The notes: generated by a model not told the origin, from the letters alone. Counted from the first letter of the stretch, positions 24,765-34,161 are shown. The stretch: 55,052 nucleotides of DNA from Elusimicrobiales bacterium (GCA_028713125.1 JAQTOU010000011.1:1-55052); one strand, 5' to 3'. Translations and numbers: made by a program.

Positions 24765-26846
24765 ATGTCCGCTGCTAAATTGAAAATACTGGCTATAGAC
24801 GACGGGAAAGACAGCCTGGACGCTTTAGCCGCTGCCGTGAAACACGCTTTCCCCGGCGCCGTATTTTTTCCTGCCCCAAACGGCCTTAGCGGCATAGAAC
24901 TGGCGCTGGCCAAGGATCCGGATATAATCCTGCTCGATATAGTCATGCCGGGAATGGACGGGTTTGAAACATGCAGGCGGCTTAAGGCGGATGCGCGCCT
25001 CAGCCATATTCCCGTCGTCTTTCTGACCGCTCTCAAACCGGACAAGGGCACCTTGGAAAAGGCGTTCGCGGCCGGCGGCGACGCGTTTCTTTTAAAACCC
25101 ATGGAATTGTGGGAATTAACCGCCCAGATACGGACCATGTTGAAAAACAAAGCTGCCAACAACTTACAGCGGACCGACCATGCACAAGTCGGGATCCTGG
25201 TCACGCAGCGCACCCGCGAACTTGCGGACGAACTTGCCGCCCGCGAGAAGGCGCTGGAATCGTCAAAGAAGAGCGAGGAACTGTTCAGGATCATATTTGC
25301 CGAAGCGCCTATAGGTATCGCTTTGATCGACTCCCTGACCGGACATATTTATGAGGTAAACCGCATGTTTGCCGCGATCGTCGGCCGGACCATGAAACAA
25401 ATGCTGGATATCGACTGGATGAGCATCACTCACCCCGACGATGTGCAAAAAGACTTGGATAATATGGCGCTATTGAATACCGGAAAGATAAGCGGATTCC
25501 AGATGGAAAAACGGTACCTCAAACCCGACGGTACGGCTGTCTGGGTCAATATGACGATCGCCCCGGTGAAGATCGGGGATAAAGGCAATCCGCGCCATCT
25601 CTGCCTGGTAGAGGACAAAACCGCGGTCAAGGCCGCCGAACAGGAGAAGTTAAAACTTGAAGAACAGTTCCGCCAGTCACAGAAGATGGAGACGGCCGGC
25701 AACTTGGCCGGCGGTATAGCGCACGACTTCAATAACATATTGACGGCGATCCTGTCTTATAGCGACTTCCTGCTCAAAAATCCGAGCCTGGACGGACCCT
25801 GCCGCGCGGATGTGGAAGAAATAAAAAAAGCGGGGGAACGCGCGACCGCTTTAACGCGCCAGCTCCTGATCTTCAGCCGCAAGCAGGTGCTGCAGCCGAA
25901 AGTGCTGGATTTAAACCAGATCATTCTGGGAGTAAAGACAATGCTCGGCCGCCTCATCGGCGAAAACATAAAATTAACGACGCTTACAAGCAAAGTGCCG
26001 CCGCTTATAAAAGCCGACCCGGGTTATATGGAGCAGGTGCTGCTGAATCTTTCTATCAACGCCCGCGACGCCATGCCGGAAGGGGGTAAGATCACCCTTG
26101 AAGCCTCTATCGTGCGCATGGACGAGGCGCATATCCACCGGCATGGTACTGTCGAGCCTGGCAATTATGTGCTGTTATCCGTCAGCGACACGGGAACCGG
26201 GATGAGCGCGGAGACGCAATCCCATCTCTTTGAGCCTTTCTTTACCACAAAACCGCGCGACAAGGGCACGGGCCTGGGGCTTTCCACGGTCCACGGGATC
26301 GTTAAACAGAGCGGCGGTTCTATAGTTGTGTATAGCGAAGAAGGCCGCGGCACGGTTTTTAAACTCTATTTCCCGCAGGTCGCGGGTAAAGCGGCGGCAG
26401 CCGAACCCCAGGCGGCTGTTGTTAAGAAGATGCTTGCCGGGACCGGAACCGTGCTGCTGGTGGACGATGACAGCTCGCTCCGGGCCCCCATCCGGCGCGC
26501 CCTGACGCTGGCCGGTTTCAACGTCATTGAAGCCTCCAGCGCCGAGGAAGCCCTGGCGGCCTGCAAGAAACAAAAAGAGCGCATTCATCTTCTGTTGACG
26601 GACATGGTGCTGCCTAAAATGAACGGCATCGAACTGGCCGAGCAGGTGGGAGCGCTCCGCCCGGGGATAAAAGTGCTTTTCATGTCCGGCTACACGGACC
26701 ACGCCGTACTAGCTCAGGGCATACTAGACCCGGACCAAAACTTTATCCAGAAACCATTTACACTCGATACGCTTACCCGGAAAACGCAGGAGCTTTGCTC
26801 AACATATTATCCCGTTGAAAAGTCTTCAAAGGCTGGCCGCAAGTAA
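24765..26846 (+). CDS. hybrid sensor histidine kinase (REC-PAS-HK-REC)
   Basis: A 693-residue soluble kinase with no membrane segment. Receiver 1 (~5-125) has Asp-Asp-Gly, ILLDIVMPGMDG and LKPME. A coiled linker follows, then a PAS domain (~165-285, FRIIFAEAPIGIALIDS) and HisKA with phospho-acceptor His in GGIAHDFNNILTAIL (~315). The ATPase domain has NLSINARDAMPEGG, DTGTGM and GTGLGLSTVHGIV. Receiver 2 (~563-685) has VDDDSS, LLTDMVLPKMNG and KPF. An internal receiver at the N-terminus suggests it is itself controlled by another kinase. It heads a run of two further receiver proteins on the same strand. Confidence 0.92.
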   Translation: MSAAKLKILAIDDGKDSLDALAAAVKHAFPGAVFFPAPNGLSGIELALAKDPDIILLDIVMPGMDGFETCRRLKADARLSHIPVVFLTALKPDKGTLEKAFAAGGDAFLLKPMELWELTAQIRTMLKNKAANNLQRTDHAQVGILVTQRTRELADELAAREKALESSKKSEELFRIIFAEAPIGIALIDSLTGHIYEVNRMFAAIVGRTMKQMLDIDWMSITHPDDVQKDLDNMALLNTGKISGFQMEKRYLKPDGTAVWVNMTIAPVKIGDKGNPRHLCLVEDKTAVKAAEQEKLKLEEQFRQSQKMETAGNLAGGIAHDFNNILTAILSYSDFLLKNPSLDGPCRADVEEIKKAGERATALTRQLLIFSRKQVLQPKVLDLNQIILGVKTMLGRLIGENIKLTTLTSKVPPLIKADPGYMEQVLLNLSINARDAMPEGGKITLEASIVRMDEAHIHRHGTVEPGNYVLLSVSDTGTGMSAETQSHLFEPFFTTKPRDKGTGLGLSTVHGIVKQSGGSIVVYSEEGRGTVFKLYFPQVAGKAAAAEPQAAVVKKMLAGTGTVLLVDDDSSLRAPIRRALTLAGFNVIEASSAEEALAACKKQKERIHLLLTDMVLPKMNGIELAEQVGALRPGIKVLFMSGYTDHAVLAQGILDPDQNFIQKPFTLDTLTRKTQELCSTYYPVEKSSKAGRK

Positions 26847-27035
26847 AATCTCCCGGTACCCTATACTCCCCTCCGGTACACGCATCTTAAACCTGATGTC
26901 CGTGGCATAGGTTCTGCGGCCCATAGCCTTATAGGCCATATGTCTCTGTCGGAGATGTGTAACTTATGTTACACTCATGAAGTAGCCGGGGGGCTATATG
27001 CGGGTGAGGGCATCTGGCGGGGTAAGGGGAATAAG

Positions 27036-27383
27036 ATGCCTAGAAGTATCCTTGTTGCCGACGACGATGCAGCCATGCGTGATGTTTATACGCGCATATT
27101 TGCCGCAACTGACCATTTAATTTCACAAGCTTCCAGTTTTGCCGAAGCCGCGCGGCTTATAAATTCCAAAAAATACGATCTGCTGATAACGGACCTGATG
27201 CTCGGGGACGGGCTGGGCACGGACCTGATAAAGATCTTCGAGAGAAACCGGGCAGGCGCCAAAAGCCTGCTCGTGTCAGGCTCCGTTGAGATACTCGCCC
27301 CAGAGCACCGCCCTGACGTGTATTTTGAAAAACCTTTTAAAGTGGAAGTTTTTATGGCCGCTGTCGTCAAGGCTCTGGCATAG
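27036..27383 (+). CDS. single-domain response regulator
   Basis: About 115 residues from the ATG at 27036 (AAGGGGA ribosome site). The longer upstream frame encodes no receiver sequence. Motifs: VADDDAAMRD, phospho-acceptor Asp in LLITDLMLGDGLGTD, Ser in SLLVSGSVE, and Lys in YFEKPFKVE. It is a stand-alone receiver between the hybrid kinase and another receiver, so phosphorelay within this group is likely. Confidence 0.85.
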   Translation: MPRSILVADDDAAMRDVYTRIFAATDHLISQASSFAEAARLINSKKYDLLITDLMLGDGLGTDLIKIFERNRAGAKSLLVSGSVEILAPEHRPDVYFEKPFKVEVFMAAVVKALA

Positions 27384-27421
27384 TCACGGGTTGTGCGGGC
27401 TGCTTAAACTTTTATGAGAAA

Positions 27422-27787
27422 ATGGGGGGTATTATAAAAATACTGCTGATCGAAGATAACGAGCAGACGAGGTATGTTATAAAGTCTTTGTTGCAGAAGC
27501 TCGGGCATGAAATCGTGGGCGAGGCCGAGGACGGGGATAAAGCGGTACAGTATTTCACCAGTTTAAAACCGGACGTGGTCTTTCTTGACCTTATCCTGCC
27601 GGGAAAATCCGGCGTGGAAGTCTTGGAGGATCTCAGGCGCGTGGACCCGAAGACGCGGGTTGTGTTTATAACGGCCGTTGACCAGGAAGAGATATCCCGG
27701 CGGCTTTCCGGCAAGGGCGTTCACGCTATATTGCGCAAACCTTTTTCCTTTGGGGATTTTAAGACACTGATGGCGAGCTTGGCCTGA
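27422..27787 (+). CDS. single-domain response regulator (CheY-like)
   Basis: A 121-residue receiver: LLIEDNEQTR, phospho-acceptor Asp in VVFLDLILPGKSG, Thr in VFITAVDQEE, and Lys in AILRKPFSFGD. It has no output domain. It ends the plus-strand signalling run, after which a 9-bp perfect hairpin (27906-27927) precedes the convergent minus-strand cluster. Confidence 0.88.
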   Translation: MGGIIKILLIEDNEQTRYVIKSLLQKLGHEIVGEAEDGDKAVQYFTSLKPDVVFLDLILPGKSGVEVLEDLRRVDPKTRVVFITAVDQEEISRRLSGKGVHAILRKPFSFGDFKTLMASLA

Positions 27788-27905
27788 TGAGCCAAGCAGC
27801 GCAGAGCCACCCAGTATTACGCCCCAATACAACCGCCGCTGACGGCTCTTGGAGGCGCTTTCCCGGCCAAAACCACCTTTCCCCCATCCCTAAAAGCCCA
27901 AACTC

Positions 27906-27927
27906 GCGCCATTGCAGCCAATGGCGC
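27906..27927. terminator. hairpin between convergent gene groups
   Basis: GCGCCATTG and CAATGGCGC form a 9-bp perfect stem around CAGC. It lies between the plus-strand receiver gene and the convergent gene ending at 27970. No long T-run follows, so its terminator function is moderate at best. Confidence 0.5.
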
Positions 27928-27969
27928 AAGTCTTGTAGTACTGAATGACCGGTTTACGAATGGTTGATT

Positions 27970-28359
27970 CTATTTTGTTTTAGGCGTTCTTGTCTGTTTT
28001 TCGCCCATCCCGGAAACCACTTGAAAATTACACTGTCCGGTCGTAAACACCCGGCCATCTTTCGTCTGTGCCTTGGCTTCGGCCTGGTATTTCCCTGCCG
28101 TATACCCTGCCCAGTCATACCACCAGTAGCCTGATGAATTCCGGCATGGCTGCCAGGGCCCATTGTTAATCGATATCGCCACCAGTTCGATATCGCCTAT
28201 CGTCCCTATACGGAATGTGTATTGAGGCGCGGTGATCTTTTCACCCTGCTGCGGGTGGTCCAGCATGGCGCGAGCCCCGGCAGGCTTTACTGCCTCTTTA
28301 GTTTTAGCTATCTCAGTTTCCTTTTTGCTTGTTGACCACAGCATTTTAGTTATTCCCAT
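27970..28359 (-). CDS. protein with Ig-like/carbohydrate-binding-type fold
   Basis: About 129 residues from the ATG at 28359, which has AAGGAG nine bases upstream. The longer frame is not needed. After a Lys/Glu-rich start, residues ~38-118 show a beta-sandwich pattern: YTFRIGTIGDIELVAISINNGPWQPCR, WWYDWAGYTAGKYQAEAKAQTKDG, TGQCNFQV. This resembles Ig-like accessory domains in which an aromatic WYDW core packs. No signal peptide is present. It ends the minus-strand group that includes the DUF4912 gene. Function unknown. Confidence 0.6.
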   Translation of the reverse strand: MGITKMLWSTSKKETEIAKTKEAVKPAGARAMLDHPQQGEKITAPQYTFRIGTIGDIELVAISINNGPWQPCRNSSGYWWYDWAGYTAGKYQAEAKAQTKDGRVFTTGQCNFQVVSGMGEKQTRTPKTK

Positions 28360-28376
28360 GTTTTTACCGTCTCCTT

Positions 28377-28640
28377 TTATTTTCCCGCTATTATTATCTG
28401 GCCTGTTTTCATGTTTTTCAATATACCCCACATCATATTCTTACGCCGGACCGCGGTAGCGCGGCAATTTTTACAGTCCTGGCTGTCGTCTTTATAATCG
28501 GCGCATGTCAACAGCGAGTCGGCCTCCTGCCCCAGTTTCTTGACCAGCCTTGTTTTCTCGCCATTGGTCCTGCCCCGGCCCAGCCTGTCGGTGATATCTT
28601 TCATCACCGCCGCCTTATTCTGGTATATTAAACACTTCAT
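28377..28640 (-). CDS. small hypothetical protein
   Basis: About 87 residues from the ATG at 28640; a TTG at 28658 is an alternative. It is basic and helical with four Cys, two in a Cys-x2-Cys pair (DCKNCRA), hinting at metal or redox binding. It begins inside or just after the end of the preceding gene, which stops at 28645, and is followed 17 bases later by the Ig-like gene, so it belongs to the same transcript. I do not recognise the family. Confidence 0.5.
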   Translation of the reverse strand: MKCLIYQNKAAVMKDITDRLGRGRTNGEKTRLVKKLGQEADSLLTCADYKDDSQDCKNCRATAVRRKNMMWGILKNMKTGQIIIAGK

Positions 28641-28644
28641 AGCG

Positions 28645-28941
28645 TCAAAGCGCCGCAAACTCCTCCCGGCGCCGGCGAGGTTTAAAATGGCGTCTATTGT
28701 CCGGCGGGGGGGAAGCCTCCGCCTTCAAGTTTGATAATTCCCTTTCAAGCACCTGGTAGAACCTTTTCCAGTTGGTCGCGCCGGCAAAAGCCCTGTTACC
28801 GTACCTGAACTCATGCGTTTCGCCGGCTGCGGACAGCGTAACCAGAAGCGACAGGTGTTCATCCACCACCGAGCATTCAATGCCCCTGTCGGCGTAGAAG
28901 TCTATTATCTTATGGGCGAAAACTGTTCCTTCACGAAGCAT
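28645..28941 (-). CDS. small hypothetical protein in the DUF4912 cluster
   Basis: A 98-residue protein with a compact alpha/beta N-terminal part (FAHKIIDFYADRGIECSVVDEHLSLLVTLS) and a basic tail rich in Arg. Its start lies within the last codons of the DUF4912 gene (11-base overlap), indicating coupled translation and joint function. Family not recognised. Confidence 0.55.
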   Translation of the reverse strand: MLREGTVFAHKIIDFYADRGIECSVVDEHLSLLVTLSAAGETHEFRYGNRAFAGATNWKRFYQVLERELSNLKAEASPPPDNRRHFKPRRRREEFAAL

Positions 28942-29827
28942 ACTCTACCTCCTTCGACCTTAAATTCTCAGGCTCCGGTTGCGTGGTGCTCCTGGCAACA
29001 CTGATCTCGATCTGCCGGGAATCCCTCTCGTCGTTTGACATCGCTTTTATCGGCAGGTCCATTACGCCGTCCGGCAGGGCGAACCGCATGGAAAAGGTCC
29101 CGTCCGGGTTCAGCTTCACTTTGCGGCCGGAAACGGTCACAAAAGCGTCCGGCTCGGTGGCTCCGTACAGGATAAGTTCACAGTCGGCAACCAGCCAGAA
29201 CTTCTTCTGCTCCGGCTTCTGCGGGGCCTGCGATGACATAGAACTGACACCCCATGAGGCGCCCCGAGAGAACACGGCCCTAAGCATCTCCCAGCGTTGA
29301 GCCAGGGATTTAGCCACTTCGCCCGAGCCCTTGCCGATATACTCAACCCCGGAAAGCTGAAGAAGTTTGTCAAAATCCTCGGAGACCGCCATCCATTTCT
29401 CGTCCATAACGTCCGAAACCCGACCAGGCGGCAGGGTTACCGGGTTGGTCTTTACTATTCCGATAAAATTCCCGTCAGGCAGCGCCAGGCCGAGTTCGCA
29501 ACAATATGATCCTCCGCCGGCTTCAACGTGTATGTACCAATTATTAGCGTCGAGCATTACAGGGACGTCGAAATGTTTTCCGGCATGGCCGTCCACGTGG
29601 GCGATATCGTAGACGCGAAGAACCTGGCGGCCTTTCTCGAATATATCATGCCCATGCTCGCGGGCAAGGCGGGTTTTCGAGTTGGGTGTTATCTCCCAGT
29701 AGACGAACATCCAGTTCGGGTCCCTGGGCATTAAAGCCGCCATTGTTACGCCGTATTCCTGCGGCAGCGCGGCGGACTCTGAGTCCGGTTGAATGTTCTT
29801 ATCTAGGAGCGCTCCTGATGAAGGCAT
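28931..29827 (-). CDS. DUF4912-domain protein
   Basis: A 298-residue protein. Residues ~25-165 match the DUF4912 pattern: MAALMPRDPNWMFVYWEITP, then a strand-rich core (QVLRVYDIAHV, NWYIHVEAGGGSYCCELGLALPDG, IVKTNPVTLPPG). A C-terminal part (~205-285) repeats a small beta-domain pattern (LYGATEPDAFVTVSGRKVKLNPDGTFSMRFALPDG). DUF4912 is often found beside glycogen and glycan enzymes, but none lie here. An AAGGAGGG site precedes the ATG. It leads the four-gene minus-strand cluster. Confidence 0.78.
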   Translation of the reverse strand: MPSSGALLDKNIQPDSESAALPQEYGVTMAALMPRDPNWMFVYWEITPNSKTRLAREHGHDIFEKGRQVLRVYDIAHVDGHAGKHFDVPVMLDANNWYIHVEAGGGSYCCELGLALPDGNFIGIVKTNPVTLPPGRVSDVMDEKWMAVSEDFDKLLQLSGVEYIGKGSGEVAKSLAQRWEMLRAVFSRGASWGVSSMSSQAPQKPEQKKFWLVADCELILYGATEPDAFVTVSGRKVKLNPDGTFSMRFALPDGVMDLPIKAMSNDERDSRQIEISVARSTTQPEPENLRSKEVEYAS

Positions 29828-29837
29828 ATATCCCTCC

Positions 29838-30062
29838 TTATGCCGCTTCGCACAAAAGGCGCATCGAAGTCTTAAGGAGCTGTTCCGCCTTAAGATAATA
29901 GAACGCGCTACGGATGAATTGCCCCGCTATGCATTTTGCGGAACGGGTCTTCCTAAGGCTTGAGCGGCGGCGCCCCGCAGCAGCGCGGCGCCGTTTGTGA
30001 ATGATCCCCATATTTCCCCCTGTAATGATGCGACGACTTCGCCGGCCTTGTGATAAAGACAC
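29838..30062 (-). CDS. possible small basic protein
   Basis: A 74-codon frame (an internal Met gives 57) ending 11 bases before the DUF4912 start. It is very Arg/Lys-rich, with a more protein-like C-terminal half (AGQFIRSAFYYLKAEQLLKTSM). It may be the true first gene of the cluster or merely an open frame in its leader. No recognisable domain. The gap 30063-30306 downstream of the helicase gene contains a weak inverted repeat (AGCCGG...CCGGCT near 30190-30222) and nothing else convincing. Confidence 0.3.
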   Translation of the reverse strand: MSLSQGRRSRRIITGGNMGIIHKRRRAAAGRRRSSLRKTRSAKCIAGQFIRSAFYYLKAEQLLKTSMRLLCEAA

Positions 30063-30306
30063 AAAAGCCGGAAGGTTGTTGATTCAGAATCTCGGCGGTA
30101 AACCGGGATTACAGTTGCGGTATCTAGAACCCTACCCCTAGGAATTCAATATCTACGGTTAGTCTAGTTAAAACGTTCTGCTGATGTCAAGCCGGTTTTC
30201 TGTGAAGTTTTTTCAGCCGGCTGATTTCTCCTTGATGGTCAGTGAATATCGCCAGGATCGCGAAGGCATTAGGTTTAAGTATTAAAGAATTCTTCGATTA
30301 GGCCTC

Positions 30307-32238
30307 TTAACTCGACAATAATCCCATTTCATATAGGAATCGAGAAGGTTTCTTTGGCCAACCAGAGTAATTCCCAGCATAGCTCAGTGTTAACGTGTTA
30401 ATTGTGCGCGTAATAGCAACAAAACAATTTCGGCGTTCCTCCTCCATCTCTGGACTATCAGGTCCCTTCTTTTTGCTCTGAAACGACGGCAATTCATCCT
30501 CTACTAATCCAACTAGATAGACATCGCTAAATTCTTTTCCTTTTGCACCATGAATTGTCATTAACAAAATGGTGTTAGAATGAGGGGCAGCCTCTTTAGA
30601 ATGCATTTGGAGTTCTTGTAGAAATGCTTCAAGAGTAGTATCCTCTCCAAGTGAGGCAGTAATCTCCCTAACTAAATTCTCCCAGACAGTCCTCTCCTCT
30701 GTATATCTAGCATACACCTCCTCTCCAGGCGTAAGATCTTCCGAAACCAACTGGTTAAACCAGGACATTACATCTCGGCTGAATTGTCGGAAGTCTCGTC
30801 CCTCACCCAAAGAACGCCCGGTTTGATCTAGAACTTTCTTTATGACGTCATTAGTCTCCAACCGCTTCACCAGCTTCAACCAATGCTGGAGCAAATCACG
30901 ATTTGCTGCACGCGCCTGCATAACCACTTCTGCCGGATCGACTTCGAGTCCAGTTAATTGAGCGAAGCTTCCACATACTGCTTCAAGATAGCCCTGATTT
31001 TGTCTATCATTTGCGAGCTTAAGTATTGAATGCAGCCATATGAAGGGGGTACTCTCAAACTCATCTTTTCTCTGCATGATTGCGGATGGCAGTTGAAGAC
31101 TATTTAGTGCATTCTGGACACCATCCAAAAGTTTTCTGCTCCGCCCTAATACCGCCACACTCCCTAATGTTTTTAGATGGTGAGTCTGTATATCTTTAGC
31201 AATTCCCAAAGCCTCATCTTCAAATTTTCCGAACCCATCCAGCACTCGCACCACCCCATCACCTTGTGGCGGACGATATGCCTCTAGTGGTTTCTTGTCT
31301 GGAGTTCGCAGAAAATTGTGTTTAATCAAATTATTGGCCAAATCGACAACCTCTGGTGGGCATCGATAATTCATGGGAAGTTGCAGGACTTGTGGGGAAT
31401 AATTAGTAGCAAACTCTTCGAGCCGTTTATGGCTTGCACCATTCCATTGATAAATAATTTGGTCATCGTCAGCGACAATAAACAGGTTCTTATGCTGGTC
31501 TCCAGTTAATGCGCGTAGGAGACTGTATTGAGCATGATTTGTGTCCTGGAATTCATCAACACATATATACGGGTACACAATCCGATATCTTTTTGCTATG
31601 GCTGGGAAATTATTGAACAACTGATATGTTTTCAGAATTAATGAGTTGAAGTCTAATGCATTTCGCTTGGCTAACTCTATCTCGTATGAGGAATATATAA
31701 CCCCCATTCGCTTACCGAAATCCGGATCTTGGAAAACACCTTGTGCTTGTTCAGGGAGTATTAGCATGGACTTCATGCGTTCAATAATAGACAATGTCTC
31801 TTTATCCGCATCGCTGACAATCGGATTTTCTTTTTTTGCACTCTCCACTGCTTCAGACAGAACCGCCTTCAAATCTGGATATTGAGAATAAATTTGAAAA
31901 TTCGGGTTAATGCCGACATGTACCCCATGTTGCCGCAAGACATCAGCGCAAAAGGAGTGGAAGGTCCCCAGAAATAATCGTGTCTCTTGCCCTGGCACAA
32001 GATCCGTTACTCTTGTGCGCATCTCATCTGCGGCCTTAGTGGTAAACGTTAATCCTAGGATACGAAAGTTCTTATCAACACTCTCATCTAGAATTCGCGC
32101 AATCCGACAGGTTAAAACCCGAGTCTTTCCAGACCCAGGGCCAGCCAACACAAGTAGGGAGCCTTCATTCCATTGCGACGCTTCTCGCTGAATAGGATTT
32201 AGACCCGCCCATGCTGCTTTAAATTTTTCAGTGCTCAT
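30307..32238 (-). CDS. gajB: UvrD/Rep-like helicase, Gabija GajB-like
   Basis: A 643-residue SF1A helicase. Walker A GPGSGKT at 33-39, GLTFTTKAADEMRTR (motif Ia), VDEFQDTN (motif II), VADDDQIIYQWNGA (motif III), PMNYRCP (IV), MTIHGAKGKEFSDVYLVG (V) and FVAITRTINTLTLSYAG (VI) are all present. Its ATG directly abuts the stop of the OLD nuclease gene (TAAATG), as expected for the GajA/GajB pair of Gabija anti-phage defence. Known GajB proteins are shorter (~500 residues), so this one keeps more of the canonical UvrD length. A plain repair helicase is less likely given the pairing. Confidence 0.85.
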   Translation of the reverse strand: MSTEKFKAAWAGLNPIQREASQWNEGSLLVLAGPGSGKTRVLTCRIARILDESVDKNFRILGLTFTTKAADEMRTRVTDLVPGQETRLFLGTFHSFCADVLRQHGVHVGINPNFQIYSQYPDLKAVLSEAVESAKKENPIVSDADKETLSIIERMKSMLILPEQAQGVFQDPDFGKRMGVIYSSYEIELAKRNALDFNSLILKTYQLFNNFPAIAKRYRIVYPYICVDEFQDTNHAQYSLLRALTGDQHKNLFIVADDDQIIYQWNGASHKRLEEFATNYSPQVLQLPMNYRCPPEVVDLANNLIKHNFLRTPDKKPLEAYRPPQGDGVVRVLDGFGKFEDEALGIAKDIQTHHLKTLGSVAVLGRSRKLLDGVQNALNSLQLPSAIMQRKDEFESTPFIWLHSILKLANDRQNQGYLEAVCGSFAQLTGLEVDPAEVVMQARAANRDLLQHWLKLVKRLETNDVIKKVLDQTGRSLGEGRDFRQFSRDVMSWFNQLVSEDLTPGEEVYARYTEERTVWENLVREITASLGEDTTLEAFLQELQMHSKEAAPHSNTILLMTIHGAKGKEFSDVYLVGLVEDELPSFQSKKKGPDSPEMEEERRNCFVAITRTINTLTLSYAGNYSGWPKKPSRFLYEMGLLSS

Positions 32239-34161
32239 TTAAGAAGCCCCCACCAAGTCATTAATTATTTTCACAATACTACTTGGAACACGGCTTGAGT
32301 TAGCGCCAGATGCCTTTAAGGAATCAATCAGTGCGGTGGTGTATCCGATTTTATCGCATTGCACTTTTGAAACAATTTCCTTTGTGTATAGCGGGTCTGC
32401 CGGCGCCAAAGAAATTGATTGTCCTTTTGCCCCAATTATTTGAACATATTCCGGAAGAAAGCCGTTTTTTGCAAGAAACATTTCCCACTGCATATTTGGC
32501 TCTGGGAGCTGAAAGACTTGAGTTGCTATGCGAGAAGCAGTTATTCCACGATCCTGGAGTTGTGTCATAAACCCATTTCTGGCAGAGTCATTATCACAAA
32601 TCATTGCCCAAGGAATCTGGAATGCTTCAGCGAGCCCGACAAATGCACCAGGTGATCCATTGTTTTGGTAATCAACTAGCGAAACACCAGTACGGTCAAA
32701 CGGCTTGCCTAGCAATTCCGCAAAATATCGCAACAGTAAATACTCACTCTGTCCCTCACACAGCAACCAAGATCGTGAGAATAATATCTCACCACGAATA
32801 CGTTTAACATATGTATCCAGTTGCCTTAATTCATCTTCTCCCAAATAAGCGCAAGAATCTTCTTTTAAACGTTTTAGTTCTGCATGAACATCTAGCTGTC
32901 CTGGGTAGAGGGTCAGTAGGCTACGATACTCTCTCTCCTCTAATCTGCCACGCACACTTAGTTCTAATTTGGTTATGTTAAATGCGAACTTAGACGGATT
33001 GCCTGCGCAAAAAGTGGCGATACCAGGAATTTGAGGCACTTTCGCCTTAAATACACGTTTTATATACATGACGCGCGAGGAAGCCCCGTTACGACGAAAC
33101 ATTCGTATCTGTGAAAAGTGAAGATCCTGAATAAAGTATGGGGAATGTGTAGACAGAATCTTCTGACTACTAATCTGCGCTAGGCTGGCGGAAAGTGCCC
33201 TCGTGGCTTGTGGATGTAGATGTGCTTCAACCTCATCTAAGGCCAGAATTGCTTCTGTTTCAGGTTTATGCGTGGGTTTAAGCAGAACTTCAAGATATGC
33301 TTGGAATAAAAATAAAACAGCCAGACTTTGCATACCTTGCCCATGCCGATTAAGTGGGAAATCCACTTCGCCGCCGGCTCCACGTATGACTATTTCCGAT
33401 TTTGCCATCAATTCCCATGGCTTCATTGGGATTGCTTGTATAGAGGCGCTGTGTTCTATCCCGACGTTAATTATCTTTTGAACATTATCAAGAGAGGAAC
33501 GGACCTGTTCTAGCCGTGGGTCGGCTGTGAGTAATGTTTCATTGAGCTTTACAAGTTCTTCACTTAATACTTTGCGTTGCTCGTCAGTAATTTTAAGATC
33601 CCGCAGAATTCTGCCCCAAAAAGCAGAGCGTGGAGAAAACTCTTTCTCCGCATCTCGCATAGCAGATAGAGAAAATAGGCGCACATATTCCCAAAAACGA
33701 GAAATATTCGCTGGATTTGCTGCTTTCCCCGATAACGGTTGCCCATCAATAGCAAGAAACTCACATTTCGTAACAAATTGCCTTGAGACAGAATCAAATT
33801 TACTGCTTGTCCTAAAACCAATAGAGTCGATATCGGTTATCGGATCCGTTTGAATAATTTCAGTTAGAGCCTGAACCAAAGATTCCGGCCACTCATCGCT
33901 CACGTCCTCATTGAACCATAACTCTATCGATATGCCCTGGCTTTTCTGAGGAGTATCCCCTGCTTTCTCCATGTGGAAATCATAGTCATCGAAAGCTTGC
34001 GCACGGGAACCCGGGCCACGTGAAAACATCAATTTTAATGCGTCTAATAATGCTGTCTTTCCGGTATTGTTCTCGCCGATAAGAACAATTGTGTCATCCA
34101 CGGGGAAAGCAATATCCACAAGATTGCGAAAATTTTTAATCTTAATTTCTCTAAGTTTCAT
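32239..34161 (-). CDS. gajA: OLD-family ATP-dependent nuclease, Gabija GajA-like
   Basis: A 640-residue class-2 OLD protein. The ABC-type ATPase half has Walker A GENNTGKT at 29-36, a signature-like NRHGQGMQSLAVLF at ~271, Walker B ILALDE at 305-310 and switch His in LSTHSPYF at 339. The C-terminal TOPRIM nuclease has its Glu in LLCEGQSEYLLL (~469) and the Asp pair in ICDNDSARNG (~523/525). In Gabija, GajA nicks DNA when nucleotide levels fall during infection and acts with GajB. The intergenic 34162-34358 upstream could hold its own promoter (TATAAT on the minus strand near 34290) but no strong -35. Confidence 0.88.
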   Translation of the reverse strand: MKLREIKIKNFRNLVDIAFPVDDTIVLIGENNTGKTALLDALKLMFSRGPGSRAQAFDDYDFHMEKAGDTPQKSQGISIELWFNEDVSDEWPESLVQALTEIIQTDPITDIDSIGFRTSSKFDSVSRQFVTKCEFLAIDGQPLSGKAANPANISRFWEYVRLFSLSAMRDAEKEFSPRSAFWGRILRDLKITDEQRKVLSEELVKLNETLLTADPRLEQVRSSLDNVQKIINVGIEHSASIQAIPMKPWELMAKSEIVIRGAGGEVDFPLNRHGQGMQSLAVLFLFQAYLEVLLKPTHKPETEAILALDEVEAHLHPQATRALSASLAQISSQKILSTHSPYFIQDLHFSQIRMFRRNGASSRVMYIKRVFKAKVPQIPGIATFCAGNPSKFAFNITKLELSVRGRLEEREYRSLLTLYPGQLDVHAELKRLKEDSCAYLGEDELRQLDTYVKRIRGEILFSRSWLLCEGQSEYLLLRYFAELLGKPFDRTGVSLVDYQNNGSPGAFVGLAEAFQIPWAMICDNDSARNGFMTQLQDRGITASRIATQVFQLPEPNMQWEMFLAKNGFLPEYVQIIGAKGQSISLAPADPLYTKEIVSKVQCDKIGYTTALIDSLKASGANSSRVPSSIVKIINDLVGAS

